Of a stretch of 64,000 nt of DNA, positions 8,151-17,384 are shown in pieces. The notes under the pieces were generated by a model. The model worked only from the letters and a program-made list of their open reading frames with translations. It was not told where the DNA came from and ran no database searches. The stretch's first letter is position 1; the number at the start of each line of letters is the position of its first letter. Position numbers and translations under genes: made by a program. Location: contig CBDCGS010000011.1 of NCBI GenBank assembly GCA_965216915.1, positions 806,001-870,000 of the forward strand, given 5' to 3'. The stretch comes from CBDCGS01 sp965216915 (lineage in GTDB: Bacteria; Pseudomonadota; Alphaproteobacteria; UBA828).

Positions 8151-9386
8151 CTACTCAGCCGCGTCCGCCTTGCGCTTGGCTGTGGCGCGCAGCACAACCG
8201 TGCGGTCCGCCAACGCGTCGATCTCTGCGGCCGAATAGCCGTGCTCGCGGAGCACCGCCTCGGTGTCGGCGCCCAGAGCCGGCGCCGCCTCGCGCGGCAT
8301 CACCGCGCCGTTCACCTTGATCGGCTGACGCACCATGCGCATGACGCCGCGTTTGGGATGGTCGACGCTCTGAACGATCTCTTGCTCGGCGGCAAAGGCG
8401 CTCGCAAGAGCACCCTTCACATCGTTGACCGGCGCGCACGGCAGCACGCCGCCCAGGCGCTCGAGCCACTCATCGGTCGTGCGGGTCACGAAAACCGACT
8501 CTAGCCGTTCAACCACCAGATCGCGGTTGTTGTAGCGCGCGGCGAAATCGGCCATGTGCGGATCGTCGATCCATTCCGGCCGCTCCATCGCGCGGCAGAG
8601 CGCGGGCCAGAAGTTCACCTTGTTCGTCATGATGAACAACCAACCATCGGCTGTGCGATAAAGCTCGCTTGGGACGAGGGAGGGGTGGCCCGATCGGGAG
8701 ACGCGCTTGGGCTCAAAACCCTCGTTGAGGTGCCAGGTGGCGGGGTAGCTGAGATTGTTCATCGCGACGTCGTAAAGCGACGTGTCGAAATCCATCCCGC
8801 GCCCCGTCTCGCGCGCGTTGAGCACACCGGAGACCAAAGCGAGCGCCGCGGTCAGCCCGCCCATGAAATCGACCACGGAAAGCCCGAAGCGCGTCGGGAT
8901 GCTCTCGGGCTCGCCGGTCATCGAAAGGTAGCCCGCCTCGGCCTGCATGACATAGTCCAGCCCCGGCCAGGCGGCGCGCTCGTTGCCGCGTCCGTAGGCT
9001 GAGAGATGCACACACACGATCCGCGGGTTGACCCCGCTCATCGCCTCATAGGTGAGGCCGAGCGTATCGGGAAGATCGCCCCGGAGATTGTTGATCAACG
9101 CGTCGGCGGAGGCCACGAGGCGCTCGAGAACCGCGCGCCCCTCGGCAGCCTTGATGTTGAGCGCGATGCAGCGCTTGTTGCAGCTGAAGGTCTGGAAGAA
9201 GAGGCTATCGCCCTCTTCGGCGTAGGGCAGCACATGCCGCCCCATCTCGCCGCCCGTCTCATGGTTCTCGATCTTGATGACTTCGGCTCCGAGGTCGGCG
9301 AGATACATCGTGCCGAAGGGGGCTGCACCGTACTGCTCGATAGCGACGATCTTAAGGCCTTCGAGGGGACGGATCGCAGACGGCAT
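8151..9386 (-). CDS. CaiB/BaiF-family (class III) CoA-transferase
   Basis: 411 residues from the ATG at 9384-9386, starting MPSAIRPLEGLKIVAIEQYG. It has the class III hallmarks: MYLADLGAEVIKIEN, then FSCNKRCIALNIKAAEGR, and PGLDYVMQAEAGYLSMTGEP. Asp144 in PGLDY is at the position of the catalytic Asp of formyl-CoA transferase. These enzymes move CoA between carboxylic acids, here probably activating a dicarboxylate or hydroxy acid. It lies 17 bp downstream of an acyl-CoA dehydrogenase on the same strand, and the pair looks like glutarate-type activation and oxidation. An open extension upstream to 9623 overlaps the dehydrogenase and is not believable. Confidence 0.9.
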   Translation of the reverse strand: MPSAIRPLEGLKIVAIEQYGAAPFGTMYLADLGAEVIKIENHETGGEMGRHVLPYAEEGDSLFFQTFSCNKRCIALNIKAAEGRAVLERLVASADALINNLRGDLPDTLGLTYEAMSGVNPRIVCVHLSAYGRGNERAAWPGLDYVMQAEAGYLSMTGEPESIPTRFGLSVVDFMGGLTAALALVSGVLNARETGRGMDFDTSLYDVAMNNLSYPATWHLNEGFEPKRVSRSGHPSLVPSELYRTADGWLFIMTNKVNFWPALCRAMERPEWIDDPHMADFAARYNNRDLVVERLESVFVTRTTDEWLERLGGVLPCAPVNDVKGALASAFAAEQEIVQSVDHPKRGVMRMVRQPIKVNGAVMPREAAPALGADTEAVLREHGYSAAEIDALADRTVVLRATAKRKADAAE

Positions 9387-9403
9387 AACCGACCTCAGGC
9401 CCC

Positions 9404-10573
9404 CTAGACGGGATTCCGCGCGACCAGCTGGCGCGCAATGATCAGCCGTTGGATCTCGTTGGTGCCCTCGCCGATGCAAAGAAGCGGCGCGTCGCGATAC
9501 ATGCGCTCGATCGGATACTCCTTCGAGTAGCCGTAGCCGCCATGGATCCGCATGGCCTCGATGGCGTTCTCGAGCGCGGCTTCGGTCGCGAAAAGCTTGG
9601 CCATGCCGGCTTCCATATCGCAACGCTCACCGGTGTCATACGCGTCGGCGGCTCGCACCATGAGAAGGCGCGCGGCCTCGGTCCGCGTCACCATATCGGC
9701 GAGCTTGATTTGGATCGCCTGGTGCTCGCAGATCGGCTTGCCGAAGGTCTTGCGCGTTTGACTGTAGCTCACCGCCTCGTCGAGCGCGGCTTGCGCAATT
9801 CCGACACCGCGCGCCGCGACGTTGATGCGCCCAAGCTCAAGGCCGCCGAGAGCGTGTTGCAGGCCCTTGCCTTCTTCGCCACCGATCAGCCGGTCTGCAT
9901 CGATCTTGTAGTCCTCGAACACCAGCTCGGCCGTGTCGATTCCGCGGTAGCCAAGCTTCTCGAGCTTCCGGCTAACCTGGAATCCCTCACCCTTCTCGGC
10001 CAGAAACAGGCTCATCCCCCGATGGCGCGGCTCGGCCGTCGGGTCGGTCTTCACCAACAGCGCGAAGCAAGTGCCCTGGATGCTGTTGGTGATCCACATC
10101 TTTGAGCCGTTCACGACATACGCGTTGTTGCCCTCGCGTCGTGCCGTCGTGCGGATCGCCTGCAAATCGGTCCCGCAGTCGGGCTCCGTGAGCGCGAGCC
10201 CGCCCCGCAGCGCGCCGGTCGCAAACCGGGGCAGATATGATTGCTTTTGCTCGTCGGTGCCAAAGCGCTCGACGGCGGCCGCCATAATGAGATGCGAGTT
10301 GATGATGCCGCTCACCGACATCCACGCGTGCGACAAGCGCTCGACGATCCGTGCGTAGGTCGAGGATGAAAGACCGAGCCCGCCATAGGCTTCGGAGATG
10401 GTGGCGCCGAACAACCCCATCTCTTTCATTCGCTCAACGATTTCAGCCGGATAGATATCGTTGTGCTCTAGCTCGGCGACATGTGGCCTGACCTCGCGCT
10501 CAAGAAACCGATCGACCGAATCGAGGATCGCAGCCTCTTGCTCGCGATCCACATCTCCCCGCGCGTTGGACAT
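9404..10573 (-). CDS. Acyl-CoA dehydrogenase
   Basis: 389 residues from the ATG at 10,571-10,573, with GGAG 6 bases upstream; an in-frame ATG four codons earlier is an alternative. The FAD-binding signature ALTEPDCGTDL (residues 127-137) and the C-terminal signature AIEAMRIHGGYGYSKEYP are present. Glu369 in IGEGTNEIQ is at the position of the catalytic base of medium-chain acyl-CoA dehydrogenase. The enzyme oxidises an acyl-CoA to the enoyl-CoA and hands electrons to ETF. It pairs with the CaiB-type CoA-transferase just downstream, suggesting that a transferred CoA-thioester is its substrate, but the chain length is not predictable. Confidence 0.92.
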   Translation of the reverse strand: MSNARGDVDREQEAAILDSVDRFLEREVRPHVAELEHNDIYPAEIVERMKEMGLFGATISEAYGGLGLSSSTYARIVERLSHAWMSVSGIINSHLIMAAAVERFGTDEQKQSYLPRFATGALRGGLALTEPDCGTDLQAIRTTARREGNNAYVVNGSKMWITNSIQGTCFALLVKTDPTAEPRHRGMSLFLAEKGEGFQVSRKLEKLGYRGIDTAELVFEDYKIDADRLIGGEEGKGLQHALGGLELGRINVAARGVGIAQAALDEAVSYSQTRKTFGKPICEHQAIQIKLADMVTRTEAARLLMVRAADAYDTGERCDMEAGMAKLFATEAALENAIEAMRIHGGYGYSKEYPIERMYRDAPLLCIGEGTNEIQRLIIARQLVARNPV

Positions 10574-10873
10574 TCCTGGCTCCATGGTGTGCTCGGTGCG
10601 AATAAAGCACAGAAGGTTCGGACAATGTAGAAAATGCTTGAGGCGGTGCCGCGCTGCGGGTATTCACTCTGGTCGCGCGCGGTGGTCACCTCCGGGCCCC
10701 TGGAGCGGTGCGCGCGAAGTTTTGACTTGCGAATAGGTGTCGGATCGGGTCACCTAAAGTTGGCCCTCATGTCGGACCCGTCGTAATGCGCAGGGCGGTT
10801 TCGACTGCCGGTTATCGGGGGCGCAACCGCTTGATAAGGCGGGCAGAAAAGGATTTAGGGACGATAGGGAGCG
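10574..10873. other. Divergent intergenic region with no gene
   Basis: 300 bases separate the divergent acyl-CoA dehydrogenase gene and the ABC-importer operon, so promoters for both must be here. I see TTGACT at 10,722-10,727 reading toward the importer, but no convincing -10 at the right distance. AGGTG and CACCT lie as a spaced inverted repeat near 10,735-10,754, and the words tgtcgga recur nearby. No small reading frame with a ribosome binding site was found. A ribosome binding site (agggag) sits just before the ATG at 10,874. Confidence 0.5.
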
Positions 10874-11995
10874 ATGGCGGGTTCAGGTGAAGTCGACATT
10901 CGGGACGTGACAAAGATGTTCGGCCCCACGATGGCGGTCGAAGACATCAACATCACCATCCCGGACGGTTGCTACTGCTGCCTTCTCGGCCCGAGCGGCT
11001 GCGGCAAAACGACCCTTCTCCGTATGATCGCGGGCCATGAAACCCCGACCCAAGGCGATATCCTGATCGGCGGTCAATCTGTGGTCGGTATGCCGACTGG
11101 CCAGCGTGGCACGTCGATGATGTTCCAGAGCTATGCGCTCTTTCCGCATCTGACGGTGCTCGACAACGCCGCGTTCAGCCTCAAGATGAAACGCGTCGGC
11201 AAGGCGGAACGGCGCGAGCGTGCCTACGAGGTGCTCAAGAAAGTACAGCTCGACCCATTGGCAGACCGCATGCCCGCGCAGCTATCCGGCGGTCAACAAC
11301 AGCGCGTGGCGCTGGCCCGCTCCCTGATCACCGATCCGAAGGTGCTCCTTCTCGACGAGCCACTTTCGGCGCTCGACGAGTTCCTGCGTCTCCAGATGCG
11401 CGCGGAGCTGAAGCGCATTCAGATCGATCTCGGCATCACGTTCATCCACGTCACCCACACGCAGCCGGAGGCGCTGGCGCTTGCCGATCTCGTGGTCGTG
11501 ATGGACACGGGCCACGTCGAGCAAGCGGCGAGTGGGCCCGTGATCTACGACAAGCCGCGCACGACCTATGTTGCCGAGTTCATGGGCGGCTGGAACGTGT
11601 TCGGCGGAAAAGTGTCGGGCATCGACGACAATGTCGCGACGGTTGTGGGTGCCAAAGGGGAGGAATATCACCTACCGCGCGACGGGCACGAGATCGGGCA
11701 GGTCCTGAACTTCGGTATTCGGCGCGACAAGGTGCATCTCGCAGGTGGCGGCGTGGAAGATCGCGGAAACGCGCTTGCGGGCAAGGTGCATGCGATCGAG
11801 TATCAGGGCAACTGGGTCAAAGTGAGCATGATCTGGGAGGATCGAGAACTCGTCGCGGTGATCGAGGATCGCGAATATTTCGCGAACCCGGCCAATGTAG
11901 GCGATCGCGTTACCCTGACATGGGCGGGCGACGACGTTCACCTCATGGAGCGCGCCACGGGAGAACAGAACTTGATAGGAGAATCGTTCGATTAG
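10874..11995 (+). CDS. ABC importer ATP-binding protein, PotA-like
   Basis: 373 residues. Walker A GPSGCGKTT is at 39-47, the signature LSGGQQQR near 137-144 and Walker B LLLDEP at 158-163, followed by the switch His in FIHVTHTQPEAL. After residue 240 a TOBE-type regulatory domain follows (VLNFGIRRDKVHLAG and beyond). This matches the ATPase of spermidine/putrescine and related polyamine-type importers. It energises the two permeases encoded downstream and is the first gene of a four-gene transport operon. The operon runs toward the first HyuAB pair, so the cargo may be the cyclic amide or amino-acid derivative cleaved by HyuAB, which is an inference. Confidence 0.93.
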   Translation: MAGSGEVDIRDVTKMFGPTMAVEDINITIPDGCYCCLLGPSGCGKTTLLRMIAGHETPTQGDILIGGQSVVGMPTGQRGTSMMFQSYALFPHLTVLDNAAFSLKMKRVGKAERRERAYEVLKKVQLDPLADRMPAQLSGGQQQRVALARSLITDPKVLLLDEPLSALDEFLRLQMRAELKRIQIDLGITFIHVTHTQPEALALADLVVVMDTGHVEQAASGPVIYDKPRTTYVAEFMGGWNVFGGKVSGIDDNVATVVGAKGEEYHLPRDGHEIGQVLNFGIRRDKVHLAGGGVEDRGNALAGKVHAIEYQGNWVKVSMIWEDRELVAVIEDREYFANPANVGDRVTLTWAGDDVHLMERATGEQNLIGESFD

Positions 11996-12070
11996 CGGGA
12001 CGTGGCGTTGCCGCGGACGACAATGAACAAGAGATGCAGTCGACACGGATACAGGCGAGGAGTGAGCCAT

Positions 12071-13375
12071 ATGAGCAAGACGAAGAGTAAGCTGGGAACC
12101 AAGAAGGTGAGCCGTCGGTCAGTGCTGAAGGGTGCTGCGGCCGCCGCGGGCATCGCGGCCGGTAGCAGCGTCGGCGGGTTCCCCACCGTTTGGGCCCAGG
12201 ACATCAAGGACATCACCGTCCGCACGGTCGGCATGGCCGTCTCGAACATGAAGCCGCTCGAGGACATGGCGAACAAGGATCTCGACTTCACGGTGCGGCA
12301 GACCGCCGCCGAGATCCCGGCGATCCAGGGTCGCGGCCTAACCCAGCCGAAATCGGCCGACCTGTTCGAGCCGCCCTACATGCTCATGAAGTTCATGTGG
12401 CCGTCGGGCAACTTCCAGGCTTGGGACACCACCAAGCTGGCCGAGTGGGATGCGGTGGTCGACCTCTACAAGGCCCCCGGCAAGATTTGGCCGGATGCCT
12501 GGTTCGGCGATGGCCAAAACCCGAGCACGGTCGCCTACACCTCCGATGTCCACGCCACCGATTTCGTGGAGCCCGGATCGACCAAGTGGATCACCAACCA
12601 CGCCGTGCTTCACAACGCCGACACGCTCGGCATTCGTCCCGATCTGATCGGCCGCCCGATCGACTCCTGGTCCGAGCTGGTTAATCCCGAGTTCGCGACC
12701 AAATCGGCGCTCGTCGCATTCCCGCAGATTGGCCTCATGGACGCCGCGATGGCGTTCCAGGCGAATGGCGAGATCGAGTATGGCGACAAGGGCAACATGA
12801 CCCGCGACGAGATCGACTTCTCGATCGACCGGTTGAAGCAGCTCAAGGCCGATGGCCATTGGCGTGCGCTCTGGTCGACCTTCAACGAGTCGGTCCAGCT
12901 CATGGTCTCGGGCGAGGTCGTGATTCAGTCCATGTGGTCGCCCGCGGTGACCGCCGTGCGCGAGCAAGGCGTGCCGTGCGTCTACCAGGATCTCAAGGAG
13001 GGCTACCGTTCGTGGACCCTCGGCCACATGCTTCCGCGCCACGTCGAAGGCAAGAAGCTCGGCGCCGTTTACGACTATGTCACCTGGTACCACTCGGGCC
13101 CGGCTGGCGCGTTCTTCGCACGCCAGGGCTACTACGTGGTGACGCCGTCGAACACCCAGAAGTACCTCCCCGAAGCGGAGTGGGATTTCTGGTTCGAAGG
13201 CAAGCCGGCGACGGTCGACATCTACAGCCCGTTCGGCAAGATCATGGAGAAGCCGGGCGCCGTGCGCGACGGCGGCTCCTACAAGAACCGGATGGGCCGC
13301 GTCGCGGTGTGGAACTCCGTCATGGACGAGAACGAGTACCTCACCGACCGGTGGAACGAGTTCATCGCCGCCTAA
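12071..13375 (+). CDS. ABC importer substrate-binding protein, PotD-like, Tat-exported
   Basis: 434 residues from the ATG at 12,071, preceded by GAGGAG. The N-terminus carries a twin-arginine signal: SRRSVLKG at residues 14-21, followed by an Ala/Gly-rich helix ending near VWAQ. The mature part has the look of group-1 extracellular binding proteins (spermidine/putrescine class), for example VAYTSDVHATDFVEPG, GRPIDSWSELVNPEFA and VMDENEYLTDRWNEFIAA. Tat export implies folding before secretion, unusual but known for this class in alphaproteobacteria. It is separated from the permease genes by an intrinsic terminator-like hairpin. The ligand is not predictable. Confidence 0.92.
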   Translation: MSKTKSKLGTKKVSRRSVLKGAAAAAGIAAGSSVGGFPTVWAQDIKDITVRTVGMAVSNMKPLEDMANKDLDFTVRQTAAEIPAIQGRGLTQPKSADLFEPPYMLMKFMWPSGNFQAWDTTKLAEWDAVVDLYKAPGKIWPDAWFGDGQNPSTVAYTSDVHATDFVEPGSTKWITNHAVLHNADTLGIRPDLIGRPIDSWSELVNPEFATKSALVAFPQIGLMDAAMAFQANGEIEYGDKGNMTRDEIDFSIDRLKQLKADGHWRALWSTFNESVQLMVSGEVVIQSMWSPAVTAVREQGVPCVYQDLKEGYRSWTLGHMLPRHVEGKKLGAVYDYVTWYHSGPAGAFFARQGYYVVTPSNTQKYLPEAEWDFWFEGKPATVDIYSPFGKIMEKPGAVRDGGSYKNRMGRVAVWNSVMDENEYLTDRWNEFIAA

Positions 13376-13390
13376 GGCGAACCGACAATG

Positions 13391-13432
13391 GGATGCGGGG
13401 CGCTCGCGCCTCGCATCCTCCTCTTTTTTTTT
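13391..13432 (+). terminator. Intrinsic terminator inside the ABC-importer operon
   Basis: A stem GGATGCG-G-GGCG (13,391-13,402) pairs with CGCC-T-CGCATCC (13,407-13,418) around the loop CTCG: eleven Watson-Crick pairs and one G-T. Five bases later comes a run of nine T (13,424-13,432). This is a textbook rho-independent terminator placed between the binding-protein gene and the first permease gene. It probably lets most transcripts stop after the ATPase and binding protein. Confidence 0.88.
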
Positions 13433-13472
13433 GATCCCTTCGACGTCGACCGAGAACCCACGGGGACCAGCA

Positions 13473-14333
13473 GTGACGGCTTTCTTGAACCGCTACGCGA
13501 CCGCGCTGCAGATCGCGCCGCTGCTGATCACGCTGCTGTTCTTCCTGATCGGGCCGGTGATCGTGATCCTGATCATCAGCCTGTGGAATTTCAACGGGTT
13601 CATGATGGTCGAGGGCGAGTGGACGTTCTCGAATTACATCAAACTCTTCTCGAAGAGCCTAACCCTCGACAACTATCTGCAGACGCTGAAGATGCTCGCG
13701 ATCACGCTCGCGATCACGTTCGTCCTCGGCTTCACACTCGCCTATTTCCTTGTTTTCGACATCATCAAGCTTCGCACCAAGCTTCTTCTTTTCCTCCTTT
13801 GTGTCGTGCCGTTCTGGACCTCGGGCGTGATCCGCATGGTGGCCTGGATGCCGTTTCTCGGCAAAGAGGGCATCATCAATCAGGCGGTGGTCGCGGTCGG
13901 GATCTCGGATACGCCGCTCGAGTTCCTGCTGTTCTCCGAGTTCGCGGTGTTCCTGTCCTACGTACAGATCTTCACGCTCTTCATGATGGCGCCGCTCTTC
14001 AACGTGATGGCACGCATCAACCGCGACCTCATAGAAGCCGCCCGTGACAACGGTGCATCAGGATTGCAAATCCTGTTCCACGTGATTATCCCGCTATGCA
14101 AACCGGGCATCGCGATCGGCGCCATTTTCGTCATTGCGCTGGTCGCAAGCGACTTCACGGCGATCCGCATCCTGAGCGGCGCACGCGTCGGCACCGTGAT
14201 GGCGTCGATGAGCAACCAGATCTACAACGTCCAATATCCACCCGCCTCGGCATCGGCGATCGTGCTACTGCTCGCCGTCCTCATCATCGTGGGGATCATC
14301 ATGCGGCTGGTGGACGTGCGAAAGCAGCTGTAG
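13473..14333 (+). CDS. ABC importer permease, PotB-like
   Basis: 286 residues from the GTG at 13,473 (VTAFLNRYATALQIAPLLIT). The frame is open from a TTG at 13,431, but that codon lies inside the terminator T-run, so the later GTG is preferred. Six or so membrane segments are visible. The permease signature region is NRDLIEAARDNGASGLQILFHVIIPLCKPGIAIG, the loop that contacts the ATPase. It pairs with the next gene to form the channel. The stop lies 2 bp before the next start, so the two permeases are translationally coupled. Expression is probably lower than that of the binding protein because of the upstream terminator. Confidence 0.92.
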   Translation: MTAFLNRYATALQIAPLLITLLFFLIGPVIVILIISLWNFNGFMMVEGEWTFSNYIKLFSKSLTLDNYLQTLKMLAITLAITFVLGFTLAYFLVFDIIKLRTKLLLFLLCVVPFWTSGVIRMVAWMPFLGKEGIINQAVVAVGISDTPLEFLLFSEFAVFLSYVQIFTLFMMAPLFNVMARINRDLIEAARDNGASGLQILFHVIIPLCKPGIAIGAIFVIALVASDFTAIRILSGARVGTVMASMSNQIYNVQYPPASASAIVLLLAVLIIVGIIMRLVDVRKQL

Positions 14334-14335
14334 CG

Positions 14336-15202
14336 ATGGAGAAAGAGAACAGACGCGCGCCGGGATACTGGCCGAGGGCAGCGATCTTCTATCTCTATCT
14401 GCTGTTCCTCTACGGTCCGATCCTGATCATCGTGGTGCTGTCGTTCCAGGAGGACGGGGCGTCGCTGTCGTTCCCGATGCAAGGCTTCTCCTTGTTCTGG
14501 TTCAGAGAGGTCGTTGATCCCACCTATATCGGCGACTTCCGCTGGCCGTTCGGGCGCTCTCTCATTCTCGGCTTGATCGTCATGTTCCTGACGATGGGCA
14601 TCTCGTTTCTTGCAGGGCTCGCGTTTCGCAAGAACTTCACCGGCAATATCGTCGTCTTCTACATCGTCGTCGCGAGCCTGATTTGCCCCTCGATCCTGAT
14701 CAGCCTCGGCATCGGGCTCGGCTTCGCGAACCTCGATATGACGAGCCAGTGGTGGTCTGGCGGGCTTGGCGCGCATCTGAGCTGGACGCTGCCGTTTGGC
14801 GTGCTGATCATGCTCGCAATCTTCAGCCGTCTGGACCCCCGCCTCGAGGAGGCGGCGCGGGATCAGGGAGCGACACAATGGCAAACGCTGCGCCATGTGA
14901 TCATCCCGATCACACTGCCCGGCCTGATCGGTGTCGCGTTGTTCGGCTTCACGCTCTCCTATGACGAATTTCCGCGCACATCGACGGTATCTGGCGAGTT
15001 CAACACGCTCCCCGTCGAGCTTGTGAACACGCTGACACTTGCTGCGACGCCCGCCATTTACGCGATCGGCACGATGACGACGTTTTTCTCGCTGCTCATC
15101 ATCTTCATCAGCTTTTTCGCCGTCTACCTCATCCAGCGGCGGCGGACGGGCATGGGATTCGGCGACGCGAAGAAAGCGAGCGGGACGGCGCCCGGAAAAT
15201 AA
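14336..15202 (+). CDS. ABC importer permease, PotC-like
   Basis: 288 residues starting MEKENRRAPGYWPRAAIF. Membrane helices include FYLYLLFLYGPILIIVVLSF and LILGLIVMFLTMGISFLAG. The EAA-type loop reads RLEEAARDQGATQWQTLRHV followed by IIPITLPGLIGVALFGF. The C-terminus is basic (YLIQRRRTGMGFGDAKKAS). It completes the polyamine-type importer with the three preceding genes. The downstream gap of about 110 bp before hyuA contains two strong hairpins, so the HyuAB genes may be partly uncoupled from the importer. Confidence 0.92.
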   Translation: MEKENRRAPGYWPRAAIFYLYLLFLYGPILIIVVLSFQEDGASLSFPMQGFSLFWFREVVDPTYIGDFRWPFGRSLILGLIVMFLTMGISFLAGLAFRKNFTGNIVVFYIVVASLICPSILISLGIGLGFANLDMTSQWWSGGLGAHLSWTLPFGVLIMLAIFSRLDPRLEEAARDQGATQWQTLRHVIIPITLPGLIGVALFGFTLSYDEFPRTSTVSGEFNTLPVELVNTLTLAATPAIYAIGTMTTFFSLLIIFISFFAVYLIQRRRTGMGFGDAKKASGTAPGK

Positions 15203-15229
15203 CGGGGCCGCGCCCAACACGGTCAACAC

Positions 15230-15259
15230 GGGCCGGCTTCCGATCGCGGATGCCGGCCC
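15230..15259 (+). terminator. Long hairpin after the importer operon (terminator-like, no T-run)
   Basis: GGGCCGGC-T-TCCG (15,230-15,242) pairs with CGGA-T-GCCGGCCC (15,247-15,259) around the loop ATCG: twelve base pairs with one T-T mismatch. There is no T-run behind it, so termination would be inefficient or factor-dependent. It could equally stabilise the 3' end of the importer transcript. Confidence 0.5.
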
Positions 15260-15274
15260 GCACAATTGATGCGA

Positions 15275-15296
15275 GGCGCACGCACCGACGTGCGCC
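15275..15296. promoter_or_regulatory. Inverted repeat in front of the first hyuA
   Basis: GGCGCACG (15,275-15,282) and CGTGCGCC (15,289-15,296) form a perfect 8-base inverted repeat with a six-base spacer, ending five bases before the ribosome binding site region (TAGGAGATGG, from 15,301). It may be a leader hairpin that affects hyuA translation, or a regulator-binding site. No promoter elements are clear beside it. Confidence 0.4.
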
Positions 15297-15313
15297 GGGT
15301 TAGGAGATGGAGC

Positions 15314-17368
15314 ATGGCTTATCGACTCGGAGTTGATGTCGGCGGCACGTTCACGGACCTGTTGCTGATCGACGAGGCGTCAGGTGGGACGTTTCGGGCG
15401 AAAGTCCCTTCGACCCCGGATGATTCCTCGGTCGGCGTCCTCAACGGCATCGAAAAGGTGTGTCAAACCGCCGGTGTCCAGCCTGGAAAGATCACCCATG
15501 TGATGCACGGCACGACCGTCGCCACGAACACCATTCTCGAGGGCAAGGGCGCACGCGTCGGGCTCGTCACCACCGAGGGCTACCGGCAGGTGCTGCAGAT
15601 CGCGCGGTCCTTCGTGCCGGGCATCCTGGCCGGCTGGATCATTTGGCCCAAGCCGGAGCCTCTCGCGCCGCTAGAGCTCACCGTCGAAGCGAAAGGCCGC
15701 CTGAGCGCACGGGGCGAGGAGGTTCGCCCCCTCGACGAAGGTCATTTGCGCGAGCAGCTCGCCTACCTCAGGGACCGTGGAATCGAAGCGCTGACCGTTT
15801 GTCTCATCAACGCCTATGCCGGCGGCGTCCACGAGCAGCGCATCCGCGAGATCGCCGAAGAGGTGATGCCCGGCGTTCCGGTCTCGATCTCCTCGGACGT
15901 GCTGCCCGAGATGTACGAGTATGAGCGTGCGATCACGACCGTCGCCAACTCTTACGTGGCGCCGGTCGTGCAGCGCTACGTCCAGAACCTGGACGACGAG
16001 TTGAAGAAGCGCGACATCAACGCGCATTTGCACATTCTGCGGTCCGACGGCGGCCTCGCCTCGGTGGAGGCGACACGCAATTCGCCGGTCAACGTGTTGA
16101 TGAGCGGGCCGGCCGGCGGGGTCTCGGGCGCGCTCTGGATCGCGAAGCAGGCGGGCTACAAGAACCTCCTCACGCTCGACATGGGTGGCACATCGACGGA
16201 CGTCGCGCTGATTCTCGACGGCGTGCCGCGCAAGCGCCGCGAAACCACCGTGGGCGATGTCACGGTGCGGGCCTCTTCACTCGATGTCCGCACGGTTGGT
16301 GCGGGCGGCGGGTCGATCGCGCACGTGCCGGAGCTGACGAAGGCGCTGCGGGTCGGGCCACAAAGCGCCGGCGCGGCGCCGGGGCCCGCGGCCTATGGGC
16401 GCGGTGGCACGCAGCCGACGGTCACCGACGCCAACGTCGTGCTTGGCTATTTGCCCGCCGAGCTGATCGGCGGCGAAATGCAGCTCGATGCGGCGGCGGC
16501 AGCCCAGTCGGTCAAGACCGTCGCGGATGCGTTGGGCCTCAAGTTGAAGCGTGCGGCCGCGGGGATCATCGACATCGTCAACGAGAACATGTTCGGCGCA
16601 CTTCGGCTCGTCTCGGTTCAGCAAGGCTTCGATCCGCGTGATTTCGCGCTCATCGCGTTTGGCGGCGCCGGCCCCCTCCACGCCAATGCGCTCGCAAAGC
16701 TCATGAACTCATGGCCCGTGATCATTCCGCCGTCACCCGGCGTGCTCTGCGCCTATGGTGACGCGACGACGCGGGTAACGGACGAGGCATCGATGAGCTT
16801 CGTGCGCCGCTTCTCGGAAACCTCGGACGCCGAAGTTAGCAAGATCCTCGACGACCTCGAGACCCGCGCGCGCCAGGAGCTTGACGCCGAGGGAATCGAC
16901 CGCGGCGTGCAGGCGGTCGAATACGAGGTCGATCTGCGCTATCACGGCCAAGGGCTGCAGCTCCCGGTGAGTTTCACGCCGGATGAGTTTGCCTCAAGCG
17001 GGCTTGCCCACCTCGCCCAGCGCTTCGATGACGAACACACCCAGCTCTTCACCTTCGCGCTCGACGCGGAGCACGAAATCGTCACGCTCCGCGCCATCGT
17101 TCGCGGTGCCGAAACCTTCGTCGAGGCCGGCACCCTGCCCAAGGGCAAGGACGACCCCTCCGACGCCAAGGTTGCTTCGACAACGGTTTATGTGGACGAT
17201 CGCGATCAAGAGGCCACGATTTACGATCGGTCCAAGCTCAAGGCTGGCAATCGGGTCGTCGGCCCGGCCGTCGTGACGGAGATGGATTCGACCACATTGA
17301 TCCTGCCGGACCATGTCGGTGAAATCGACACCTACGGCAACATCGTCATCAATCCGCTCAACGCTTAG
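15314..17368 (+). CDS. hyuA: Hydantoinase/oxoprolinase subunit A (HyuA), copy 1
   Basis: 684 residues starting MAYRLGVDVGGTFTDLLLI after TAGGAGATGG. The ASKHA-type phosphate motif GVDVGGTFTD is at residues 6-15, followed by VMHGTTVATNTILEGKGA and NSPVNVLMSGPAGGVSGAL. The second phosphate loop is LTLDMGGTSTDVALI, with LIAFGGAGPLHANALAKL toward the C-terminal third. These are the marks of the ATP-dependent ring-opening family that covers 5-oxoprolinase, N-methylhydantoinase and acetone/acetophenone carboxylase. The partner subunit gene follows after 16 bp. Length is normal (about 690). Placement behind a four-gene importer suggests that it processes the imported compound. Confidence 0.9.
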   Translation: MAYRLGVDVGGTFTDLLLIDEASGGTFRAKVPSTPDDSSVGVLNGIEKVCQTAGVQPGKITHVMHGTTVATNTILEGKGARVGLVTTEGYRQVLQIARSFVPGILAGWIIWPKPEPLAPLELTVEAKGRLSARGEEVRPLDEGHLREQLAYLRDRGIEALTVCLINAYAGGVHEQRIREIAEEVMPGVPVSISSDVLPEMYEYERAITTVANSYVAPVVQRYVQNLDDELKKRDINAHLHILRSDGGLASVEATRNSPVNVLMSGPAGGVSGALWIAKQAGYKNLLTLDMGGTSTDVALILDGVPRKRRETTVGDVTVRASSLDVRTVGAGGGSIAHVPELTKALRVGPQSAGAAPGPAAYGRGGTQPTVTDANVVLGYLPAELIGGEMQLDAAAAAQSVKTVADALGLKLKRAAAGIIDIVNENMFGALRLVSVQQGFDPRDFALIAFGGAGPLHANALAKLMNSWPVIIPPSPGVLCAYGDATTRVTDEASMSFVRRFSETSDAEVSKILDDLETRARQELDAEGIDRGVQAVEYEVDLRYHGQGLQLPVSFTPDEFASSGLAHLAQRFDDEHTQLFTFALDAEHEIVTLRAIVRGAETFVEAGTLPKGKDDPSDAKVASTTVYVDDRDQEATIYDRSKLKAGNRVVGPAVVTEMDSTTLILPDHVGEIDTYGNIVINPLNA

Positions 17369-17384
17369 GTTGGGAGACGCGATC

